A stretch of 10,525 nucleotides of DNA from positions 1 to 10,525 of the forward strand of contig SLPR01000085.1 in assembly GCA_007131895.1 (NCBI GenBank), in the 5' to 3' direction. The notes beneath the pieces were generated by a model. The model worked only from the letters and a program-made list of their open reading frames with translations, made no database searches and had not been told where the DNA came from. Below, one piece after another: positions 1-6,391 of this stretch; positions within the stretch are counted from its first letter, which is position 1; each line of letters starts with the position of its first letter. The DNA comes from Bacteroidales bacterium (GTDB taxonomy: Bacteria; Bacteroidota; Bacteroidia; Bacteroidales; UBA7960). The translations under genes and the position numbers were made by a program.

Positions 1-2022
1 CTCATACAGGTGGAAGCATACTCGTCATACATATACCAGTACGAACCTTTCGATGTTCCTGCATTCATCCAGGAGAATGCTTACAACAGTCAAGGTCAGC
101 TAATCTTTTCCCAAATGAGATTCTTAAATGATGAAAGCTTACCTGAAATTGAATACTTCGTGGAGTATGAGAATGAATTTGATTATGACCATGCGGGAAG
201 AGAAATATTCTATTCTTATAAATATTATGACTACAATGCCGGCGAACTGGTCAACAGTCACCGCGGGTACAGAGATTATGAAGATGTGTTTAACAGAGAA
301 ATCTATTTTTACAGGCAAAGAGGAATTGGCCAGGAATGGGTAAACAACTATTTATTGGAAAGAACCCTGTTTGCAGACGGCACCACAGATATGGTTTATT
401 TCAAATCTGCCAATGTCCAGGGGGATTGGACCTCAGGGATGAAATACGACTACATCAGCTGGTACAACACCGAAAGGTATGAAGACGTTTATATTTACAG
501 CTATGATGCTGAAGAAGAAGAATGGGAGCCGAATATGCGTTACTACGTTACGCACGATGAGTTTGGCAGATACGAGTTTTTTTATCAGTTTCATTACCAT
601 GAAGAAAGCTGGTGGGAAAAGTTCAGAAACACTTACCATTACGATGAAAACCACTGGCAAACCTACACCCTGCAAGAGACCCGTCACACTCCGGAGGCTG
701 AATATGAAAATTATCGCATGTGGACATTCGAACACGATGCTTCGGGCAACATGACGGTCAACTTACAGCAAAACTGGGATGCAAATGAACTGAGCTGGAT
801 AAACAATACAAAAATCCAGCATGAATTTGATCACCCTGCGGGCTATACCCTTTTCCTCAGACAGATATGGGATAACACAGAGGAGGTTTGGGAAAACCAG
901 ATGCAAGAAATTCGCGATTTTGACAATGCCGGCAATATGATTCTTTTCAGGCAACAATTCTGGGCCCCCCAATTCCAGCATTGGTATACACAATCAGAAA
1001 TAATCAGGGAATTCGACCACATGAAACGGATATTGTTTGAACAAAGAAGACAAAACCAAAATTCTGAAACCCTTCTATGGCAGGGATGGGGCATTAAGTT
1101 ACAGACCGAGTTTGACAGCAACGGATATTTTAACGTCCGTGAGCAACACAGCTGGAATACTTATGAACAGGAATTTGATTGGGAAAGCACAAGAGTTTAC
1201 ACCCATGATTATTACGGAAACACAAAAAAACAGGAGCATCTTTTGAGTTGGGATGAGGAGACGTCTCGTCTGGAGCTGGGATACGCTACCTACCCGGTAA
1301 CCCTTGAAATACACAGCCAGGGGGAGCCTCTGGAGGGTGCTGTTCTCACCATGATGGGAACCTCATTCGTTTCAGATAACCAGGGTGGAATATCTTTCCA
1401 GACAACGCTCTGCGACCAGATGACCTTTGATTACATGATAGAAAGAGAAGGGTACAACACCCGGCAGGGGCAGATGAAAATTGACCGGAAGCTTGATATT
1501 GCATTCAATATGGTGGCTGAAGGGACTGCTACATACATTGTTACTTTCATCGTGAAAAAAGGAGAGGTGCACATAGAAGATGCTGCAGTCTACCTTCATG
1601 GCTATGGCACTCAGTATACCTGCATTGAAGGCCACGCTGACTTTGACAATGTGATGGCCGGGGAAAACATCGCTTTTACCATTACCTATAGCGGAATTAC
1701 TTATCATGGTAGCATAACGGTAACCGATCATAACATGACCGTTGAGGTTGATCTGGATGATATTGCTACTGCCGTTATAATGGCAGAACTGCCAAAGGTG
1801 AGCATCTACCCCAATCCGGTAGAACACACCTTGTATCTCAGCCTCCGGGACTTGCGCCAGGCAACCGTGAGCATATTTGACATGAGCGGACGGTTAGTTT
1901 TTGAGCAAACCTTCTCTGAAGGTGACCATACACTGGATGCCGGATTTCTGAACAACGGGATATATATGGTTGCCATCAGCCACAAAAACTTCAGACAGGT
2001 TTTCAAACTGCTGAAAAGATAA
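1..2022 (+). CDS. Secreted aromatic-rich repeat protein with T9SS type A sorting domain (5' partial)
   Basis: The reading frame is open from the first base of the window (Leu-Ile-Gln before the GTG at 10), so the true start and any signal peptide lie upstream; 673 residues are visible, numbered here from base 1. Residues about 150-430 hold roughly seven degenerate units of 31-37 residues with a pattern like E-F-D-x-x-G-N, then Q-x-W-D, then a further W, very rich in Trp, Tyr and Phe and somewhat like YD/RHS-type repeats. Residues about 431-505 resemble a carboxypeptidase-regulatory-like beta domain (GEPLEGAVLTM), and about 505-580 a second one. Residues 599-673 are a T9SS type A C-terminal sorting domain: IYPNPV, a middle VSIFDMSGRLV, and a final NGIYMVAI then FKLLKR. 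Known of the family: this tail sends cargo through the outer membrane by the type IX system, where it is cleaved and the protein released or anchored. The cargo function is unknown; adhesion or a surface layer is only a guess. Confidence 0.85.
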   Translation, partial: LIQVEAYSSYIYQYEPFDVPAFIQENAYNSQGQLIFSQMRFLNDESLPEIEYFVEYENEFDYDHAGREIFYSYKYYDYNAGELVNSHRGYRDYEDVFNREIYFYRQRGIGQEWVNNYLLERTLFADGTTDMVYFKSANVQGDWTSGMKYDYISWYNTERYEDVYIYSYDAEEEEWEPNMRYYVTHDEFGRYEFFYQFHYHEESWWEKFRNTYHYDENHWQTYTLQETRHTPEAEYENYRMWTFEHDASGNMTVNLQQNWDANELSWINNTKIQHEFDHPAGYTLFLRQIWDNTEEVWENQMQEIRDFDNAGNMILFRQQFWAPQFQHWYTQSEIIREFDHMKRILFEQRRQNQNSETLLWQGWGIKLQTEFDSNGYFNVREQHSWNTYEQEFDWESTRVYTHDYYGNTKKQEHLLSWDEETSRLELGYATYPVTLEIHSQGEPLEGAVLTMMGTSFVSDNQGGISFQTTLCDQMTFDYMIEREGYNTRQGQMKIDRKLDIAFNMVAEGTATYIVTFIVKKGEVHIEDAAVYLHGYGTQYTCIEGHADFDNVMAGENIAFTITYSGITYHGSITVTDHNMTVEVDLDDIATAVIMAELPKVSIYPNPVEHTLYLSLRDLRQATVSIFDMSGRLVFEQTFSEGDHTLDAGFLNNGIYMVAISHKNFRQVFKLLKR

Positions 2023-2038
2023 ACATAAAGGAGGATTA

Positions 2039-2077
2039 ATGATACCGCGATTGCTTTGTCATGGCCCTGCATGGTGA
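2039..2077 (+). CDS. Possible 12-codon leader ORF with strong Shine-Dalgarno
   Basis: ATG at 2039 is preceded by AAAGGAGG (2027-2034) at good spacing and encodes MIPRLLCHGPAW before TGA at 2075. It begins 16 bases after the stop of the T9SS cargo gene and ends 52 bases before the flippase start. A textbook Shine-Dalgarno is unusual in Bacteroidota, where most genes, including those in this window, lack one. The mini-ORF runs across the left arm of the inverted repeat at 2049-2144, so a ribosome translating it would block that arm from pairing with the flippase start region. No similarity is recognised. It may also be a chance ORF. Confidence 0.3.
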   Translation: MIPRLLCHGPAW

Positions 2078-2144
2078 GTGAATATGTTTCAAATATTTTT
2101 TGCACCTTTGCAACAATTGAAAAAGGGCCATGACAAACGCAATC
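2049..2144. repeat. 20-bp inverted repeat covering the flippase start codon
   Basis: Left arm 2049-2068 (GATTGC then TTTGTCATGGCCCT) pairs with right arm 2124-2144 (AGGGCCATGACAAA, one bulged C at 2138, then GCAATC). All 20 pairs are Watson-Crick. The loop is 55 bases. The right arm contains the ATG of the flippase gene at 2130-2132 and its first codons, so in any transcript that reads through from upstream the start codon would lie inside a strong stem. A transcript starting at the weak promoter-like site at 2103-2110 would lack the left arm. Confidence 0.8.
2103..2110 (+). promoter_or_regulatory. Possible Bacteroidota -7 element (CACCTTTG) for the flippase
   Basis: CACCTTTG differs by one base from the Bacteroidota -7 consensus TAnnTTTG and lies 19 bases before the flippase ATG. 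No TTTG is present at the usual 19-21 bp upstream; the nearest TTTC (2087-2090) is too close. Initiation here would give a leader of about 13 bases that excludes the left arm of the inverted repeat. Confidence 0.35.
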
Positions 2145-3635
2145 AAACGCCTGGCAGGACAAACCGCCATATACGGAGTGAGCAGCATCATCGGGAGGCT
2201 GCTCAACTATCTTTTGGTGCCTGTTTACACCAACTATTTTCTCACCCACGAGTTTGGCGTAATTGCCGAGATGTATTCCTACGTTGCCATTCTGATTGTG
2301 ATCATGACCCACGGAATGGAAACGGCCTTTTTCAGGTTTTCTGAACAGGAAGTAAAAGAGAAAAGTAAAATTTTCGGCACCGCCCTTTTATCCGTTTTTT
2401 TTATTGCTTCGATTTTTGTTCTGTTCACCACCACATTCAGCCGCGAGATAGCAGAAATGATGCGCTACCCTGACCACCCGGAATACGTGCTGTGGTTTGG
2501 CATTATCATCGGGCTGGATGCCCTCATGTCCATTCCGTTTGCAAGGCTCAGGGCAGAAAACCGTCCCGTCCATTTCGCCTTTATCAAACTCATGGGGATT
2601 GGTGTCAACATTATCCTGGTACTGTTCTTTGTAATGGCTTGTCCGTGGCTGATGGAAAATGGCAGCCCACGTGTTGTTGCCATGGTATCTGCCATCTACA
2701 ACCCTGACATCGGAGTAGGCTACGTGTTTATTTCCAACCTGGTGGCCAGCAGCATCACGGCTGTATTGCTTCTGCCGGTCATTTTCCGGGGCAAAATCGT
2801 ATTTTCTTATCTTACCTGGAAGCACATGCTGCTGTATGCCCTTCCCCTTCTGGTGGCGGGCCTGGCAGGCATTCTCAACGAAGCACTGGACAAAATTCTG
2901 CTCAAATACCTGCTGCCGGAAGAGATCGCCATGTCGCAGGTGGGGATTTATGGCGCTGTATACCGGGTGTCGGTATTGATGGTGCTGTTTATCCAGGCAT
3001 TCCGGTTCGCTGCCGAGCCGTTCTTTTTTGCCGAATACAAAAATGAAAATGCCAAAGCCCTTTATGCCCGGGTGATGAAGGTTTTCGTGGTTACCTGCCT
3101 GTTTATTTTCCTGGGAATTATGCTGTATATGGATATCATTCAGTATTTTATCGGCAAGGATTTCCGCGAAGGACTGGGTGTGGTGCCCATCCTGCTGATG
3201 GCACACATTTTCCTGGGTATTTACTTTAATCTTTCCATCTGGTACAAGCTTACCGGTCAAACCCGGTTCGGTGCTTATATTGCTGTGTTCGGTGCAGCAA
3301 TAACCATCCTGATCAATGTACTGTTTATTCCCCGTTTCGGTTATTATGCATCAGCCTGGGCACACCTTATATGTTACCTTTGCATGACCCTCATTTCCTG
3401 GTTATGGGCCAGAAAACACTACCCGGTACCTTACGATATTGGCCGTATCTTCCTGTTTATAGCTGCGGCCCTGATCCTTTACCGCCTTCACGGTTTCATT
3501 CCGGCCATACACAACCTGGTTGACTGGATTATCAGCGCATTGTTTCTGGCGGTCTTTGCCTTTGCCGTACTGGCCATTGACCGGGAAGCCCGGGAAACCA
3601 TACGCCCTGCAGTACGAAGGCTGCTGAAGCGTTAG
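2130..3635 (+). CDS. Polysaccharide flippase, Wzx/MATE-like (oligosaccharide translocase)
   Basis: This 501-residue, highly hydrophobic protein matches the size and layout of the Wzx-type flippases of the MVF/MATE superfamily, which move lipid-linked oligosaccharide units from the inner to the outer face of the inner membrane. The N-terminus (KRLAGQTAIYGVSSIIGRLLNY) is the usual start of this family, with amphipathic segment one leading into helix 1. About 12-14 membrane segments can be seen, for example near residues 15-35, 45-62, 81-101, 120-137, 152-170, 198-218, 233-249, 277-292, 316-334, 350-368, 381-400, 405-426, 438-451 and 464-483. Family-typical features include AAEPFFFAEYKN (294-305) and FGYYASAWA (403-411). 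The ATG at 2130 is the only good start; there is no Shine-Dalgarno, as is usual here. No glycosyltransferases lie next to it, so the sugar cargo cannot be inferred. The gene may read on from the upstream T9SS cargo gene or use its own weak promoter. Confidence 0.88.
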   Translation: MTNAIKRLAGQTAIYGVSSIIGRLLNYLLVPVYTNYFLTHEFGVIAEMYSYVAILIVIMTHGMETAFFRFSEQEVKEKSKIFGTALLSVFFIASIFVLFTTTFSREIAEMMRYPDHPEYVLWFGIIIGLDALMSIPFARLRAENRPVHFAFIKLMGIGVNIILVLFFVMACPWLMENGSPRVVAMVSAIYNPDIGVGYVFISNLVASSITAVLLLPVIFRGKIVFSYLTWKHMLLYALPLLVAGLAGILNEALDKILLKYLLPEEIAMSQVGIYGAVYRVSVLMVLFIQAFRFAAEPFFFAEYKNENAKALYARVMKVFVVTCLFIFLGIMLYMDIIQYFIGKDFREGLGVVPILLMAHIFLGIYFNLSIWYKLTGQTRFGAYIAVFGAAITILINVLFIPRFGYYASAWAHLICYLCMTLISWLWARKHYPVPYDIGRIFLFIAAALILYRLHGFIPAIHNLVDWIISALFLAVFAFAVLAIDREARETIRPAVRRLLKR

Positions 3636-3661
3636 CAGCTAACGCCTTTCATATTTTCTTT
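3629..3661 (+). terminator. Hairpin terminator overlapping the flippase stop codon
   Basis: GCGTTAG (3629-3635) and CTAACGC (3639-3645) form a perfect 7-bp stem with a CAG loop, followed by a T-rich run (CTTTCATATTTTCTTT, 3646-3661). The TAG in the left arm is the stop codon of the flippase gene. The layout suits intrinsic termination, though the T tract is interrupted. Confidence 0.6.
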
Positions 3662-3677
3662 AAATTTTGTACCTTTG
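3647..3677 (+). promoter_or_regulatory. Bacteroidota-type promoter for the aminomutase gene
   Basis: TACCTTTG at 3670-3677 is an exact match to the -7 consensus TAnnTTTG. TTTC at 3647-3650 matches the -33 TTTG in three of four bases, with a 19-bp gap, which is the usual spacing. The only downstream gene on this strand is the KamA-family gene, starting 183 bases after the element. Confidence 0.65.
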
Positions 3678-3860
3678 TACTGTTATTCGTAATTATCCGG
3701 TTTCTATTGATTGGTTTTTTCCCCGGACCCAACTCCGCACATCACCCCCCGGAAACAATTACTGAAAGCTTTTCTGCTTTTTTCCGGTATCTGGAGTATA
3801 ATCACTACCATAATGCATTCAGAACAAACCTATTAGTCACTCATATTGTCCTTATCCGTC
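3678..3860 (+). other. Long 5' leader of the aminomutase gene
   Basis: About 180 bases separate the promoter from the ATG at 3861. The stretch has a pyrimidine-rich section with a run of six C's (3745-3750), a 7-bp stem CCGGAAA (3749-3755) with TTTCCGG (3781-3787), and a minimal ORF MHSEQTY (3813-3836) without a Shine-Dalgarno. None of the riboswitch classes known to me is recognised. Confidence 0.35.
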
Positions 3861-6077
3861 ATGTTTGAAACACATATTCATACCACATTCAACAAATTAG
3901 ACCATACCCCCATATCAATATCGGCACAAAAACTTCTGCAGAAACTGCTCAAAGAAAACCCAAGGCTCAAAGAAATACTTCTTACCCATAACACCCTTGC
4001 AGATGTAAGAAATGCCATACGGGAATGGGCTTTGGAGTATATGGAAAGCCACCCTGCAGCCTGGTCGTTTTACAAAAATGAAACCAAAGGGAGAAGCGCC
4101 ATGGAAAAGCTCAGCTGGCAGGACTACGGCGCCATCCGCATCATGGACTACCTTGACCATGCCGGAATACAAATTGACGATCTGAACCTCAGGGGCAAAA
4201 AAGCAGTTTCCGAACCTTTTAAGATGCTGTGGCTGGCAGCCTGTGAAGGAGTGGGCGGTGCTCAAACCAACTTTTTCAGAGACATGATTCACCTGTTCAG
4301 GCAGTTCAGCGGCAAATTCCAAAGACAAGCCCCCGACAAGGAGCAGGTGCTCACCTGGATGAAAAGACATCACGCAGGGCTTGACAGCGAAATTATTGAA
4401 ATCCGCAAAAAGAACAAGGCAAGAATCATTGACACTCTGGCCCGCAAAATTGATGCAGGAGAGCTGAAAAGCCCCAAATATACTTTCCCGGAGGGAATTT
4501 CTTGGGAAGAGAAAATAGAAACGATGCATGGATGGTGGGAAGAGCATGTATTCCACCTTCGCTTTGCTGTTCGCAGCCCCGAGCTTCTCAATGAGCTGAT
4601 GGGCAACACCCTGGACACAGAAACCATGGAAGTGCTTCAAAGAGCCAAAAACCGGGGCATCCCCTTTTTCATCAACCCTTACTATCTTACTTTGCTCAAT
4701 GTAGATGTACCTGAATATGCCAAAGGTGCCGATTTGGCCATCCGGTATTATATTCTTTACAGTAAACAGCTGGTGGAGGAGTTTGGACATATTGTAGCCT
4801 GGGAGAAAGAAGACATCGTGGAACCGGGCAAGCCCAATGCGGCAGGCTGGATTCTTCCTACCCGGAACAATGTACACCGTCGCTACCCCGAGGTTGCCAT
4901 CCTGATTCCCGACACCATGGGACGGGCCTGTGCGGGCTTATGCGCTTCGTGCCAGCGCATGTACGATTTCCAGCGCGGCAATCTCAATTTCGACCTTGAC
5001 AAGCTTAAACCCAAAGAGTCGTGGGACGTGAAGCTGCAGCAAATCATGAAATACTGGGAAGACGATTCGCGCCTGCGCGATGTTCTCATCACCGGTGGCG
5101 ATGCCCTGATGAACTCCGACTCTTCGCTTGAAAAGATTCTTAATGCGGTATATGAGATGGCCCTCAGGAAAAAGGAAGCCAACCAACACCGCAAAGAGGG
5201 CGGGAAGTATGCAGAAATTCTGAGAGTACGCCTGGGAACCCGTCTGCCGGTATACCTTCCTCAGCGTATCACAACCAAACTTGCAGATATCCTTGCGCGC
5301 TTCAAGAAAAAAGCATCTGCCATCGGCATCAAAGAGTTTGTGGTGCAAACCCATTTCCAGTCGCCCATGGAGATCACCCCTGAGTCGCGCCAGGGAATCG
5401 AAAGACTCAGAAATGCCGGATGGATGGTGGCCAATCAGCTGGTGTTTACGGCTCCCTCTTCACGCCGCGGCCATACCGCGCGCCTGAGGAAAGAACTCAA
5501 CGACATTGGAGTGTTGCCTTACTATACTTTTTCTGTGAAAGGCTATATGGAAAACAGCTCCAAGTTTGCCACCAACGCGCGTGCATCGCAGGAGCAGATG
5601 GAAGAGAAAGTGGTTGGAATCATTCCTCAGCAATACCTTGCCGAAGTGAAAGATTTCCCCCTCACAGCAGAACAAATGACCGAACATATCAATAACCTGC
5701 GCCAAAAAGCGGGTCTCCCCTTTCTGGCCACCGACCGCAACGTACTGAATCTGCCCGGAGTGGGAAAAAGCATGAGCTACCGCGTTATCGGCATCACACG
5801 CAATGGCCGCCGCATCCTGGAATTTGACCACGACCATACCCGCAGCCACAGCCCCATCATCGAAAAGCTGGGCAAATTTGTCATTGCCGAGTCCAAACCT
5901 ATCGACACCTACCTGCAGCAGCTGGAGGAGATGGGCGAAGACCGCAAAGAGTATGAGTCCATCTGGGGTTACAGCATCGGAGAAACAGAACCCAGACCGG
6001 CCCTCTATGAATATCCCGATTTTGACTTTACGCTCACGGATGAGATCACCAATTTTAGTGGGGAGTTGGGGGTTTGA
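3861..6077 (+). CDS. Long KamA-family radical SAM 2,3-aminomutase, glutamate-type residues
   Basis: Predicted PLP- and SAM-dependent amino acid 2,3-aminomutase in the cytosol. Numbering is from ATG 3861 (738 residues); an in-frame TTG at 3846 would add five. The radical SAM motif CxxxCxxC is C357, C361, C364, and R366 sits where lysine 2,3-aminomutase (LAM) has the Arg that binds the substrate carboxylate. Other core matches are NVHRRYPE, DVLITGGDAL and the stretch from RLGTR to LPQRIT. K636 in LPGVGK matches the PLP-binding Lys of PGGGGK. The two Asp residues of LAM that bind the substrate epsilon-amino group align with K560 (FSVKGY) and N630 (NVLNLPG), the pair reported for glutamate 2,3-aminomutase, so beta-glutamate formation is more likely than beta-lysine. 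The protein is far longer than classical LAM (about 416), with some 230 extra N-terminal residues of unknown role and about 30 extra between K560 and N630. It has only four Cys in all, so the LAM zinc site is absent. No beta-lysine acetyltransferase gene is adjacent. Confidence 0.85.
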   Translation: MFETHIHTTFNKLDHTPISISAQKLLQKLLKENPRLKEILLTHNTLADVRNAIREWALEYMESHPAAWSFYKNETKGRSAMEKLSWQDYGAIRIMDYLDHAGIQIDDLNLRGKKAVSEPFKMLWLAACEGVGGAQTNFFRDMIHLFRQFSGKFQRQAPDKEQVLTWMKRHHAGLDSEIIEIRKKNKARIIDTLARKIDAGELKSPKYTFPEGISWEEKIETMHGWWEEHVFHLRFAVRSPELLNELMGNTLDTETMEVLQRAKNRGIPFFINPYYLTLLNVDVPEYAKGADLAIRYYILYSKQLVEEFGHIVAWEKEDIVEPGKPNAAGWILPTRNNVHRRYPEVAILIPDTMGRACAGLCASCQRMYDFQRGNLNFDLDKLKPKESWDVKLQQIMKYWEDDSRLRDVLITGGDALMNSDSSLEKILNAVYEMALRKKEANQHRKEGGKYAEILRVRLGTRLPVYLPQRITTKLADILARFKKKASAIGIKEFVVQTHFQSPMEITPESRQGIERLRNAGWMVANQLVFTAPSSRRGHTARLRKELNDIGVLPYYTFSVKGYMENSSKFATNARASQEQMEEKVVGIIPQQYLAEVKDFPLTAEQMTEHINNLRQKAGLPFLATDRNVLNLPGVGKSMSYRVIGITRNGRRILEFDHDHTRSHSPIIEKLGKFVIAESKPIDTYLQQLEEMGEDRKEYESIWGYSIGETEPRPALYEYPDFDFTLTDEITNFSGELGV

Positions 6078-6228
6078 ATGGTAAATGGTTAATTGTTAAT
6101 GAAGAGAGGGCAGAGAATTGGGAGTAGAGAGTAATGACAAGACAGGATAAAGGATTGTGCTATTATGGATTATGAATTATGAATGAGGTGAGATTGAGAC
6201 GGAATACGGAAGAATAAATGGTATCATG

Positions 6229-6280
6229 GAGCGGAATTACAACCGACCGAAGGGAGCTCAACGAAGTTAAATTCCGCTTA
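6229..6280 (-). repeat. Dispersed repeat family A, copy 1 (inverted relative to copy 2)
   Basis: The element has terminal inverted repeats AGCGGAATT (6230-6238) and AATTCCGCT (6270-6278). Its reverse complement matches 7866-7910 with about three mismatches and one gap over roughly 40 bases; the shared core includes TTGAGCTCCCT and CGGTCGGTTG. Two such copies in one window suggest a family spread through the genome, but the true ends and copy number are not known. Confidence 0.7.
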
Positions 6281-6290
6281 ACGCTAATTA

Positions 6291-6347
6291 TCTGAGATTA
6301 GTGGTCGGACGAACTGGAAGTCGTCTGACCACTGTGCATTTCTCAGA
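6291..6347. repeat. Strong nested hairpin between convergent genes
   Basis: Inner stem AGTGGTCGGACGA (6300-6312) with TCGTCTGACCACT (6321-6333): 12 Watson-Crick pairs and one G-T pair around an 8-base loop. Outer stem TCTGAGA (6291-6297) with TCTCAGA (6341-6347), 7 bp. It may end transcription from both sides or protect mRNA 3' ends, but no T tract follows on either strand. Confidence 0.75.
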
Positions 6348-6351
6348 ATGC

Positions 6352-6390
6352 AACTTTTCACTTTTCACTATTACCTTTTCACTTAAAAAG
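6352..6390. repeat. CTTTTCAC-type repeat family D, copy 1
   Basis: Repeating CTTTTCACTTTTCAC units, closely matched by 7727-7756 (CTTTTCACTTTTACTTTTTC and so on) in the same orientation. This copy ends directly at the stop codon of the epimerase-like gene. Confidence 0.55.
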
Positions 6391-6391
6391 T

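Larger units (their letters stand above)
6078..6391. other. Repeat-rich gap between convergent genes
   Basis: No coding sequence is supported between the aminomutase and the epimerase-like gene, which converge here. From 6078 to about 6200 the sequence is low-complexity and quasi-repetitive (GGTTAATTGTTAATG, GGATTATGAATTATGAAT), of a kind often seen between genes in this phylum. It is followed by the palindrome-ended repeat at 6229-6280, the nested hairpin at 6291-6347 and the CTTTTCAC repeat at 6352-6390. Confidence 0.6.

Noticed and set aside
2388..3260. 290-residue minus-strand open frame
   Set aside because: Antisense to the flippase; its His/Gln-rich composition is what the reverse of hydrophobic membrane codons gives.
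3846..3860. TTG at 3846 as the start of the KamA-family gene
   Set aside because: An ATG five codons later fits as well, TTG starts are rare, and neither has a Shine-Dalgarno. The choice does not affect the domains.
3915..4877. 320-residue minus-strand open frame
   Set aside because: It is fully antisense to the KamA-family gene and has no family-like motifs; the opposite strand carries the conserved radical SAM enzyme.
3861..6077. Simple lysine 2,3-aminomutase (kamA/ablA) call
   Set aside because: The lysine-binding Asp pair appears replaced by Lys and Asn, the zinc-site Cys are missing, the protein is much longer, and no beta-lysine acetyltransferase gene is adjacent.
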